Shown in pieces: positions 40,001 through 49,600 of a stretch of 64,000 nucleotides of DNA. Position 1 is the first letter of the stretch, and every line of letters starts with the position of its first letter. The notes beneath the pieces are model-generated. The model was not told the origin of the DNA and did no database searches. It saw nothing but the letters and a program-made list of their open reading frames with translations. The stretch spans positions 1,714,529 through 1,778,528 of the forward strand of contig CM035352.1 of assembly GCA_020137815.1 (NCBI GenBank). The letters run 5' to 3'. Made by a program: the position numbers and the translations under genes. Source of the stretch: Hormiphora californensis. Its lineage: Eukaryota; Ctenophora; Tentaculata; Cydippida; Pleurobrachiidae.

Positions 40001-42438
40001 ATCCTTCCCCTCTAGTTTGAGTGTCAGATCCCGGCGATTTGGCTGGTTGTCACCTCCAATTACCGGCGTGATCGCTTCCTCATCGATCGGGGCTTTCTTC
40101 TTTCTTCCACGTTTTCCTTTCTTCTCTTGGACCGGACTGATCTTGTCCTGAAATTCAGTGTCCGAACTCTCTCCATCTGCAGCCGCCTTATCGTCTGATT
40201 CCCCGTAAGTGTAACCTGGGAAAGCCTCGAGACGATTTTTACGAGCACAGGGATGGCATAACCAAGAAAGCCCTGGCACCTCCACGTTTAGTTTCTCTAG
40301 TGCTTCGTATGCCTCCAAGAAAGGATCGCAGTCGTGGCTGCCTTGTCCACACACTCTGCATCTCATCTTTGGTTCGGATAGTCTATCAACTTGATATTCC
40401 TTACCGCAGGAGCCGCAGTCATACACAAACAAAACGGATATGTTCATGATCACCCACTCTGCCAGTGTTGTCCGGGAACCATATCGCTTCCTTCCATCAA
40501 TCAAGGGCTTCAACCCGAGTAGGGTGCATGCCGCGACAAGGGCTTTCTCCGGGAGTTTCCGCAAGGTATCCAAGTTACCCTCAAACGAGCCCTCAAGATC
40601 ATACGCGTTGAGAACTTTCAAAGCGTTGGGATTGTTGACGGCTAGGTTTAGTAGTTCCCCTAGGATAATGTCATTTTCCTTGAGATTTCCGGTAGACATG
40701 GACATAGCCATAGTTACATAGGCTATATCCTACAGTGGAAGATTTGAAACGCACAGGCGCGCGCTCAAATTAATTTGTTTAAAGTAGTGTTGAAAAGTTT
40801 GAAAGGCATGTGGGACTACTATGTGCTCTGCCAAGCACTTGATAAAGATTTGCGATTTGTGTTTTGACAGGGCGACAGGTTGTTTTGTTCAAACAAGGCA
40901 AGCGACAGGCTAGTTTATCATTTGAGAGCCGGACCAGATAAAATTTATAATTTGAAAAGCGGAAGTTGTAGTATAAAACATATCATTGTGATACTAAATC
41001 TTGTTAATCTAGCTATCAACATGATCGACAATGAAAATACGATACTATTATATTTTTTTATGTTTACACTGATTTCTTAATCAATGTTAATCAAACTGAA
41101 CATTTGGAGTGATTTCTATTTTGAGATATAATTCTGATGATTAATTGCATGGAACTTTCAATAACAAAACAACTAGATTTCTATTATTACAAGCTCCAGC
41201 GTAGGTTAACCTGTCGAGTATTTTCGCCAATTTCTCTTTACAGATCAAGTTGATGAATAAATAAGCTTGTTTTACCCAAGAATTAGCCCTATATTCGTTA
41301 AAATGTCCAAGTATTGCGTATCATACTTATCATCCCCGTGAACGACAGACTTAGAGTCCGTAAAATTTTAGTTTGACGAATTTGGTCTAGAAACAATTAC
41401 AAAGGAAATCTATTTTCAGTGAATTTGCCCCTGCAATCTCCAGATAAACAAACCTCCAATTCTGGTGATTCTCAAGAAAAGATCGGTCTAGCGGCGACGA
41501 CCCAATCTGAGCGCCTTGTTGATCAGAACCTGTTGAGAGTCGAAACTGGCGCTGAAATACAGGAAGAGATGCAATCTCCGGAGAAGGAATATCCCGATTC
41601 TGGTGGTTCCCTTGAAGAGATGTCGTCATTGAGTCAAGAACAGCAACTTGTAGAGAAACGTCGGCCATACAAATGTGAGAAGTGTGATAAACGATTTACT
41701 CGAGCTGACCATCTAAAAATGCATATGATTTCCCATTCGGATGATAAGCCTCACAAATGTGAGGACTGTGGAAAACAGTTTGCCCGACGTTATCACCTCA
41801 ATAGACATATGGTGGTTCACAGTAGTGTAAAGCCTTACGAATGTGAGGACTGTGGAAAAAAGTTTTCTGACCCATGTCACCTCAAAAGACACAAAATGAT
41901 TCACAGTGGTGCACAGCCTTACGAATGTGAGGAATGTGGAAAGAAGTTTTTGGACCCGAGTCACCTCAAAAGACACAAAATTATTCATTCACTGAACGCC
42001 ATGGAAGGTCACACAAGAGACAGAGAGAAGCCGCACGAATGTGAGGAATGTGGAAAGAAGTTTTCTAGTCCAAGTTCCCTTGAAAGACACAAAACGAGTC
42101 ACATAGTTCGGATGAAGCAAAGGACTTACAAATGTAAGAAGTGTGGAAAAACCTTTACCCAGCACGGTGATCTCTCTAAACACATGAAGGTCCACATAAA
42201 CCAAGAACCTCAAAAGTGCGAGGTGTGTGGGAAAGTGTTTTATCAACCAGAGGATTTCCAAGCTCATATGAGGATCCACACAGTTGATCGTCCATACAAA
42301 TGTGAGGATTGCGGGAAGACGTTCGTTTTTGTCAATCATCTAAAGTTTCACAAGAAGATTCACGCTGGAAAGGGACCTGGTTACCCAGCACGGAAACCTC
42401 AGGTAACCACGACAACCCCAGGGCCAGGGAACTCGTAG
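34070..42438 (+). CDS. C2H2 zinc-finger gene with one shared exon and three candidate finger exons
   Basis: The shared first coding exon 34070-34592 (Met-Glu-Arg-Arg-Arg, phase 1 end) encodes an acidic region. It holds at least five SUMO-consensus motifs (Leu-Lys-Thr-Glu, Ile-Lys-Thr-Glu, Ile-Lys-Gln-Glu, Val-Lys-Lys-Glu, Val-Lys-Val-Glu). Three downstream exons start with nearly the same acceptor and sequence (TTTTCAG then TTAACTTCC, TTAATTTACC or TGAATTTGCC). Exon A is 34686-35177 with 3 fingers plus a fragment; B is 35201-35592 with 3 fingers; C is 41420-42438 with 8 fingers. B and C join the first exon in frame. A would be one base out and stop early. Each ends in its own stop, which suggests alternative terminal exons. 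It is probably a DNA-binding, SUMO-regulated transcription factor. An upstream 5' UTR exon is implied by the acceptor at 34061-34065. Confidence 0.82.
34686..35177 (+). pseudogene. Zinc-finger exon A, apparently frame-damaged
   Basis: Homologous to exons B and C, with three C2H2 fingers between about 34794 and 35035. Against C there is one extra G near 34710, which puts the shared-exon frame into a stop at about 34729. An extra Tyr codon in finger 1 changes its His spacing to His-x4-His. The fourth finger stops after its two Cys and runs into intron-like sequence. It may be a decaying alternative exon, or carry a base-calling error. Confidence 0.6.
36314..38263 (-). CDS. LINE ORF2, reverse transcriptase part
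   Basis: Open frame of 649 codons, one base out of register with the endonuclease frame; the natural join is near 38300. RT motifs in order: Tyr-Arg-Pro-Val-Ser-Leu-Thr-Ser, Tyr-Leu-Asp-Tyr-Gln-Lys-Ala-Phe-Asp, Gly-Val-Pro-Gln-Gly-Ser-Val-Leu-Gly-Pro and Phe-Ala-Asp-Asp-Thr-Lys (catalytic Asp pair). A C-terminal domain with Tyr-Cys-Ser-Ala-Val-Trp-Asn-Pro follows. It copies element RNA at the nicked target site. One frameshift separates it from a working ORF2. Confidence 0.92.
   Translation of the reverse strand: MERRVARVALEIRYYLNRRMDQEEQRAVEIIRSNPKFFWTYTNDRRKTKSRIPPLKRADGTLAEDPGEKAELLQEQYLSVFSDPGRVVVEDAVGSISFAGPTLSDIEFTPSSIEAALKLLDPFSAGPPGDIPSCILHRCRSALSYPLFLLWRDSFNRGVVPSCLKRQFITPIFKKGSRSEVGNYRPVSLTSNIIKCFERVVRAWLITHFETCGILNESQHGFRRNRSCLTQLIEHLDRVLRAVSDGDEVDVIYLDYQKAFDKVDHRVLVSKLEKYGVSGKLLEWIKNFLQDRVQTVTVDQVFSSFKEVLSGVPQGSVLGPVLFLVYVIDLESSLSFSDALTFADDTKIIKVIRGILDHANLQEDLCNVVDWSVLNNMTLHDDKFELVRYSPRSNNLMRELPFTAGYLSYETPSGVCLTSSPVVKDLGVLLSEDGSWKPQIEKVSASASRVANWILGAFKCRSVKVMMTLYKTLVRPILEYCSAVWNPSSVGEIAQLEQVQRNFTRRILGCQNLDYWERLAFLDLQSLQRRRERYVLIHMFKICKGLAPNGPGFDFKDTPRYGARAVIPKFNHGAQRSASTMFENSFSVLGAKLWNTLPKCVKDAGNIDELKVVLGGYLRGIADRPPTRGYSSVHGNSLLDYALSRGTDF
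38214..39272 (-). CDS. LINE ORF2, apurinic-type endonuclease part
   Basis: Open frame of 352 codons beginning Met-Leu-Asn-Ala-Arg-Ser-Leu. The endonuclease/exonuclease/phosphatase fold shows Thr-Glu-Thr-Trp, Gly-Gly-Gly-Cys-Ala-Leu-Tyr, Gly-Asp-Phe-Asn-Cys-Pro-Gly and Ile-Ser-Asp-His-Ser. These cover the usual metal- and phosphate-binding residues that nick the target DNA. True homology ends near 38310; after that the frame slips into out-of-frame sequence. Confidence 0.88.
   Translation of the reverse strand: MLNARSLTPAATSDCRWKLSYLTDMVSNSSVPVLAAAVTETWWKEEFTEAQVEIPGFSVVRSDRKSRKGGGCALYVNQRVTPTDEYIWSDSWSNIAAAYVAESHMVLASVYRAPGSQMSSILHRLQTFIEKHSSDQVFPDVYILGDFNCPGINWSTHFSLDSRESELLEFGDKYFLSQMVHEPTRGENTLDIILTNREEYCASVGVEDLNISDHSVVQCVLGFGLEPVRGRPARNMQGFAGLDIHSADFEAVNAELQGVDWDGVLDGYCRDGDGSDIVQRISEVILQIVSRYAKVKRRGIARKDPMLKRLKKKQKKLNREISKAKECQLICWAYCKVGEASCESGPGNQVLS
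39251..40711 (-). CDS. LINE ORF1 protein with Cys-rich zinc-binding modules
   Basis: Intact 486-codon frame. Residues 98-165 hold a PHD-like Cys pattern: Cys-Gly-Ser-Cys-Gly, Cys-Arg-Val-Cys-Gly, a later Asp-Cys-Asp, then Cys-His-Pro-Cys. Residues 265-345 hold several CCCH-type knots (for example Cys-Ser-Lys-Gly-Lys-Asp-Cys-Lys-Tyr-Phe-His). A basic, low-complexity region follows. CR1-group ORF1 proteins often carry PHD-type fingers and bind the element RNA; the CCCH set adds a second putative nucleic-acid contact. The stop lies within the start of the next frame (overlap 39251-39272), implying translational coupling or reinitiation. Confidence 0.85.
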   Translation of the reverse strand: MAMSMSTGNLKENDIILGELLNLAVNNPNALKVLNAYDLEGSFEGNLDTLRKLPEKALVAACTLLGLKPLIDGRKRYGSRTTLAEWVIMNISVLFVYDCGSCGKEYQVDRLSEPKMRCRVCGQGSHDCDPFLEAYEALEKLNVEVPGLSWLCHPCARKNRLEAFPGYTYGESDDKAAADGESSDTEFQDKISPVQEKKGKRGRKKKAPIDEEAITPVIGGDNQPNRRDLTLKLEGKDSAPDGDGEKTSEEKGDKKPGKSSSKFENVCEAYKKKACPHGRKGDKLVNGVACSKNHPVSCTRYVSQGTIKRGGCSKGKDCKYFHPPICRNSEIKRQCLDPDCDRIHLKSTRRKPTPPVVTDLDKGNAGTSSNSKTQKKADPKPKPNKNGNNTKTGLVDQDFLLTTMGTLRDGMMEEMLGVMKKLLREEMAEIRAVLSPPGELERFRHRSSPALTVKGNTRGLHADEQKRVVRGHNKRSQNWFCSTPGV

Positions 42439-42749
42439 TTATGTCTTGTGAGTGTGTTCTGCTTTAGGTAGAAAATGTGTGTAATGAACTTTTTACAGTT
42501 CTTGTCAGCTCAGCTTTTTTAAATTTATATTATTTTTCTATATTCTATTTTTTTATAAGCACACATGAATGTAAAACTTTTCTAATTAACCTAAATTATT
42601 AATCATAATTATAAATTGAAACTGTGTTTTCCTCTCCAACACGCCCCCGCTTCTTTCTTTTCACGACCCCCTGACCCCCTCCCCCCTCCGCTCCTTTCTT
42701 TTCACGACCCCCTCTTCAACTCTCAATATATATTCCATGTGTAGCTAAC

Positions 42750-43431
42750 ATGCCAGCGAGAAGTGTGCCACTCCAAGAGGTCAAGTCGATGTCCATCAAA
42801 TCAAGACGATACTATTGGTTGATAAAGGGTGGCGTGATAGCAATGTTCGGTATCATGTCCAAGATGCTGTACGATGTGTGGGCTTACGACGATGTGTAAG
42901 TTTATTATCAAAACTCGGAATTTAAGTTTGAACAGATCGTTTCCTCTGAGAATTGTTCGCATTTTATCGATCACATAATACATAATTCAATAATTCTTGA
43001 TATTTTATCGATCCCCTGCTGTACAGGAGTATGAGGAGAGATTCCCTGGAGATGGAGAAGACGATGGGAAGTTGGAGCAAACGATTCTGGAGAATGTGAG
43101 TATGAATCTGTCAAAGCATTGGCCTGACAGGAACGAATTGAAATATTATGAGTCGAATGAATTGGTGAGATAAATAACTTGACCACCTAACAAGTCCATT
43201 TTCGCAAGGAAGTGATAGCTCTGTCAAGAATATCCCATTTTGGTAATTACACCTCCCAGTTCCTTCTAAAACTCCCCCATTCTCCTCCGTATTAGGATTC
43301 ACTGGCAGGCATCGCTTCACGTAGATAACACTATGGAGGATAGAATTCTGAAAGCGTACAAGGAAGTAGAGAGGGAGAAGATACTCAAAGAAAAAGCCAG
43401 AAAACTGGTAACTGAGACAACTGATAATTGA
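42750..43431 (+). CDS. Small single-pass membrane protein, family not recognised
   Basis: Three exons, 42750-42895, 43027-43095 and 43296-43431, join in phase (2, then 2) to encode 116 residues. A short basic N-terminus (Lys-Ser-Arg-Arg-Tyr-Tyr-Trp) leads into one hydrophobic segment at about residues 21-43, followed by a charged, helical C-terminus rich in Lys, Glu and Arg. The layout resembles small mitochondrial inner-membrane or assembly-factor proteins, but that is only a shape comparison. It is packed between the zinc-finger gene and NHLRC2, on the same strand as both. Confidence 0.65.
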
Positions 43432-43650
43432 GGACGAATGACCTTGGTGTAGTTATCAAGTTGGATTCATAAATCATGATGGGAGATGGAGAGTCGGAGA
43501 CAAGGACCGAGCCAGCTGGAGTATGGATACCCTATTGAAGACAAATCAAAGACTGTGATGTTTTATAGTTAACTTGTTACCGTTTTCCTTTTTTTTCTTG
43601 TTCTATATCTCACCTCTAACCAAGACCCCTGCTAGAAGCTCTATGACAGT

Positions 43651-46600
43651 ATGGACCTCTACTCGGCAAAGTGCCGAGAGCTTCTGGAGGGTGGCGTAGA
43701 CCTGACAGATGATGTAGTGAAAAGTTTTATAAAGGAGCACTCCGGGTTAGACCTTACTGCACCCGAGTTGGAAATAGATGATAAGGACCAGTGGGTTAAC
43801 AGTGCCCCTATCTCGATACACGGTACAATAAATAAATGACATTTTAATTCACCCACCGTGGTGCTCCGTCATCGATTGAGCATCCACTAACCGTTGTTCC
43901 ATCATATTCTTTATGGCTACAGATATATCTCTTGTGCAGGTGAAAATAAGACGGGAGGGTATGTTCTTCTTGATTTCTTTACCTACTGCTGTATAAACTG
44001 TATGCACATTCTACCTGCACTTCACCACCTCGAGCAAGATGATTCCCTTACCGTCCTAGGAGTTCATTCGGGGAAATTCAAAAATGAAAAGGATGCAACG
44101 AATATTTTGAAGTAAGTTTAAGAGAGAGAAGTGTGGAGTTAGCTCGTTATGTGTGATTATGATCTTTTCGTGTCGATCTCATTTTGCGTCATGAAGAAAA
44201 CGTGCTATTGTGCTTCTATTTGTACGTGCTTTTGAACTATTCATTAGTTCTACGTGGTATGAATATGGTATGAATATGAATATGATAGTGGTTCATTTAG
44301 ATTTTTAGGGGTTGAGAAATGAAGGAGAGCGCGGGTCATGAATATCTTTACGAACATATCTCTCTTTCCCGGAAATCTAATTCCAATCTGTCGAAAGCTG
44401 ATCACATTGCTCCGATAACTGACATTTATAGATGAACTTCCCTAAACACCAAAATGGCAATTTCCCTGTACTGTAGAATGTTCTAAATCAATTTCCCAGA
44501 AACAAGCACAGATCACCTACTAAGAACATTTAGGGACATATTCAATTCCAATCTGTCAAAAACTGATCAAATTGCCCCCTTTCTCGTCAGCAGTAACTGA
44601 CGTTCGATAAAATGTAGCCCCAAAAACAACAAAAAGCAATTTTCTCCACAAATGAAAAGACCTTTCCCATGTGAATTCGTGTGACTACAGCTGTCTCACA
44701 ATCTTTGTGGGACCTTATATATTTCGAACTTCAGTTAACTAGTTATTGTGACAAGACGCTGTATCGAATGGCCATTTCATATTGGAATGGTATTGCAGAT
44801 ATAATAAGTTTCAAAATTTTCAGCGCGATAGAGAGGTATGGCATAACACATCCTGTTGTGAACGATAGGGATTACAAGATTTGGACTTCCTACCAAGTTA
44901 TCTGCTGGCCTACCCTCGTTCTTATTAACCCACAGGTATCTGGTATATCGAGCACCTCAGAAGGTATCTAGCACCTCAGAAGGTATCTAGCACCTCAGAA
45001 GGTATCGAGCATGACACTCAGAATCAGAAGGACCCTGTGGTTCAGTCACGGATCAAACCCGTTGTTTTCTTGTCGGTATCCAACAATTATTTTCTACATT
45101 ATCATCCATCCTTCCCCTTGCTAACTTACAAAGAAAGTGATCGAGTGGGAGAAAGAGCGCGAAAGAATGAAAGAGAATGAGGGCATGTATGTTAGCTATG
45201 TCTGGGATATTCAAACTAAAACCCTTCAAGGAGACATTGACAGTTCAAGCTTTTGACAACCTTTATCATCCCTTGAGCCACCTGACACAATTCATCTCAG
45301 GGGAGGATAATGCTGATAGCTATTGGAGAATCTCAGATAGATCGAGTGTGTCAGTTTATCAGGAACACCCTCCGGATCTTTCCTGCAGGGGATACCGGCC
45401 CATCTGTAGCAGTAGTCCACCACCGTGGTGGGGAGGATGGGTCACATATCAGGTGTGTAGCAGTAGTCCACCACCGTGGTGGGGAGGATGGGTCACATAT
45501 CAGGTATGTAGCAGTAGTCCACCACCGTGGTGGGGAGGATGGGTCACATATCAGGTATGTAGCAGTAGTCCACCACCGTGGTGGGGAGGATGGGTCACAT
45601 ATCAGGTATGTAGCAGTAGTCCACCACCGTGGTGGGGAGGATGGGTCACATATCAGGTATGTAGCAGTAGTCCACCACCGTGGTGGGGAGGATGGGTCAC
45701 ATATCAGGTATGTAGCAGTAGTCCACCACCGTGGTGGGGAGGATGGGTCACATATCAGGTATGTAGCAGTAGTCCACCACCGTGGTGGGGAGGATGGGTC
45801 ACATATCAGGTATGTAGCAGTAGTCCACCACCGTGGTGGGGAGGATGGGTCACATATCAGGTATGTAGCAGTAGTCCACCACCGTGGTGGGGAGGATGGG
45901 TCACATATCAGGTATGTAGCAGTAGTCCACCACCGTGGTGGGGAGGATGGGTCACATATCAGGTAATTCCGATCGTTTTCAGGTACCCCGGAAAAGTACA
46001 TTATGATGTGGAATCCAACTCTATCTTTGTATCAGGAACTGCTGCTGGTAAAGGACGTGTGTTGCAGGTATTAATTCTGCAGAATTCCTATATAATATCT
46101 CTTACGTACGTGCAATATCCTGAAGAAGCCCCCGATGTAGTTTGTATGTGGGTCATAAACTCTAAATCAACTTCTACCCATATAATGCCTTTGCAGTTAA
46201 ACACGGATGGAGTGATTATCAAAACTATAACAGGCTCATTGGTTGCCCCTCAAGGGCTCTGTATCCATGGTAACCGACTCTATGTGTGCGATACAACCAC
46301 CCATAGGATCCTCTCGTACAGCCTCGATCAGGGAGAGGAGGAGGTGGTGTGTGGAACTGGGCAGCAAGGCAAGGATTTAGAGGGAGGAAAACCAGGTAAA
46401 TAGATAACGATCCGAATAAATTAACTTTTGAAGATGCGCTCCGTGATTCGCCTCATCTACTTGATATTATTGATCTGTAACGACTCAACTACAGCTCATT
46501 TTCCTAACCCGTGGGCGGTGCGAGAGGGTCAAACGAGACATTTCTTGTTAAAATAATAGAAAAATGGTGGTTTAATTGGAGGAGCATTGTCCTATTCTCA

Positions 46601-49600
46601 TTTCTTTCATTAAAAGTTTCAAATAAGGCCTGTTTTGTACAAGGATCGAATGAGAACAGCGGTTAAAGCGGTTACAGCATTGAATAATAGTTTGATGAAT
46701 TTATGTTCCCCGGCCCAGATTTTGACTGAACCGTGAGCAAATAAATCACGTACATTGGTCATACTATCTCACATACGGTCTCTGCGATTTTAAAAGAAAC
46801 AAATAATTCAGTAAAGCCCCTACTGTAACTAAATTATTATTCATTAGTTTCCGAACAAGTTGTCCCATTGTTAACTAACTAGTTAATTAACCAGCCTCAC
46901 CTTTCTCAGGTCCCGAACAAGAGATAGCAAGTCCATGGGATGTTACCCCGATCAACCTGGACCATCTTCCCAACTGTAGTGGGAGTTTGTTAGTAATCTG
47001 TGCTGCAGGGACCCATCAACTGTGGGGCTACGCTCTTACTGACGTTGATATTAAAATGCGAGGTAGGTCCCTTATTAGCATATATTATAGTTAATGATGA
47101 GATGAGCAGGATATGTGGTAGGGTGGTTCCCTTCGTGGGGTGACGCTCCTACTCAGCTACTCCTTTAGCATTATAAACGGCCAGTTTATTATTTTTGGCG
47201 GTTTTGGTATGCTCGTGAGTCGTGATATTTTAAATATGCTCATGATATTTTAAATATGCTCATGATATTTTAAATATATGCGAGGTAAAGATAAAGAGCC
47301 TGTTTAGTTATTGTGACATTTAGTCATTTAAATATTAGAATGCGAGCTATAGATAAAGAGGTAGCTTGTCCGAAGCTAATGGGATTGGGTATTTCGTCTC
47401 GTTTGACATAATAACGTCGGATTTTAACGTACTCTGTTCCCCATAACTACTCGAATTACCGTCAAAAAGAGAATATTTTAAGAAACTACCGTAAGTTGGG
47501 GTAACTTTGTACCACTTTTTAGCATTCTCCTAAAATAATTCCTTGCCAGAACCACACTCGAAAATTTTTGAACCAAATAATCCCGTTCCAGACCCAGTAC
47601 ACCAGATATAACTAGTGAAATTTTCGGTCCCCTCTCATTTAATTAGATTAATTAACGTGTACTTTAGTGTAAGTGGAGTTTTAGGGCATGGGGTAACTTT
47701 GGAATCGGGGTGGGGTAACTTTGGACACATTTTGCAATGACAAATAAATGAACTTAAAATGTTTAGGTTTTCGATATGAGCGTTTGTAGAGTTGCCTTAG
47801 ACCCTCTCTGACTTGTTTAGGACCATATGACCAAAATTCAGCCCAATCCACGCCCGTTTTCATCCATCTATTCGCAAAGGTAGTAAATAAACGAGGATTT
47901 GGTCTATTTTATGGAGCTAAATCTCAAACAACCGTCCTAAAACACATAAACTTCAATAATTTGGGGTCCCTCATCCACCCTCTAGCTTGGTAGGTGGTAT
48001 TGGCTCCCTAGGCGGCAGTATTAGTTCTTTTTACTGAATTGGACCGCCAGTAAGTGGTCCACTAATATGGGTACTGGCTAAATAAAGGAGTTTTGCTGCC
48101 TGTGTTCCTGCATAGATTGTCCACAAGAACTAATACACTCGCATAGAGGGTCAATACCATCTACCAAGCTACAGGATGGAAGAGTGAACCCAAATTATTG
48201 AAGTTTGATGGGTTTCAGGTCGGATTTCTGTGATTTAGCTCCATGAAGTAGAACACATTTTCTGGTTTATTCACTACCCTAGCGAATAGATAAATGAAAA
48301 TGGGCATGGATCGGGCTGAATCTTGGCAAATGGTTCTAAACAAGTCAGTGAAGGTTTAAGGCGACTCTGAAGACATCAAAAGATCAAAACCTGTAGTATG
48401 GGGTAACTTTGGCACCCCGTCCAAAGTTACCCCAAAATTCAAAATATGGCGGGGTAACATTAGCCACCCCAATTAGTCTCAATTAAAGTAATTGATCGGG
48501 TTTGAAAAATGGTGCCCCGAATTATTTGATCGAAACCCTTCCACTCTATAGAGCAAACTTGATTCGGTCATTTCCCCGGTCAGATCTATGGTACCCATTT
48601 TGATTTGAACATTTTTAGCGAATTTGACTTCAATTATGTTTGACCCTAATTAGGAGATAGTTAGTAAAGGCTTGGAAAAAATAATTGTACCATTAGGTAG
48701 AAATTTATGGGTCAGTTACTTGTACACCAAAATTTTTTTCCAAATCTCTCGTTATCTGTTGGTAATTTTGGATTAAAGCCAAATTTTGAAAGTGTCCAAA
48801 GTTACCCTGCAAACCAAAGTTACCCCAGATTACGGTATAATGCAGATGGTGACATTTAAATGTCGCTTTCAGAATATATAATAATCCTTACTCAACTTTC
48901 CCTCAATTCTGCCAACTATTATGGCGTAGTAACTTCCTCCCCTCGATCGCCTTCCCCCTCACTGTTACAGAGAAGATTAGAACAGTACTAACTTCCTTCC
49001 CTTGATCCCCCCTGCTGGTCGCTGATTGGCTGATAACCAGTCACGTGACCTAAATAACGAGTTCTGATTGGTTGTTAAGAATTGGTCAGAACAGTAACTT
49101 CACAGGTAATTTGACTGTGAAAAAAGAGAAATGCACCGCGTGGAGGCTAGCTGGTGATGGAAAGGAGATGAATAGAAACAACACGTACGCTGAAAAAGCA
49201 TCCTTCGCTCAGCCGTCAGGTTTCTATCTTTGTTGAATATTTGAGGTGGGAGCCGGGGGGTCAAAAATCGATATTTTTCTTCTCCAACTTTCTTTCCTCT
49301 CGACCCTCTGTGAAAGGGTAAACGAAATAAGATGCGTATTCTAAAATCCCCTATTCTGCTATCCTAACTCTCCCCACAAAAAACTGGGTAAATTTAGCGG
49401 ATGGTTATACAATATGGGCCTCAAACAAGTAACACTTTCCCAGGAGTAACATTTGATGGTAAAGACACTCTCTACATAGCTGATGCTGAGGGGAGTGCCA
49501 TTAGAATGGTCAGTTTGCCATCCTTCGGGGTCAAGAATGTAGCTGGTGGGGGACTCGATCCTACTGATCTCTTTTCTTATGGAGATGAAAACGGAAAAGG

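Larger units (their letters stand above)
36209..40860 (-). mobile_element. CR1-like LINE retrotransposon, nearly full length
   Basis: Minus-strand non-LTR element inserted between zinc-finger exons B and C. It carries ORF1, an APE-type endonuclease and a reverse transcriptase, each listed separately. The 3' tail is a short microsatellite, TTGAAGATT repeated about twice (36210-36238 on the plus strand reads TCTTCAATCTTCAATCTTC), as in CR1-group elements, instead of poly-A. The 5' boundary is uncertain, somewhere between 40712 and about 40870. Long open frames mean the insertion is recent. The only obvious damage is one frameshift near 38300. Confidence 0.9.

Noticed and set aside
38495-40248. 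Plus-strand frames opposite the LINE
   Set aside because: Shadows of the long minus-strand ORF1 and endonuclease frames.
36314-40711. Possible integrated virus
   Set aside because: APE endonuclease, CR1-type RT and microsatellite tail without LTRs, integrase or capsid identify a non-LTR retrotransposon.
35359-42339. Antisense open frames opposite the zinc-finger exons (35359-35559, 41713-42339)
   Set aside because: Shadows produced by the repetitive finger codons.
45310-46001. Alternative-frame and antisense open frames through the VNTR
   Set aside because: A 51-bp period keeps frames open on both strands; only the NHLRC2 frame links to conserved sequence.
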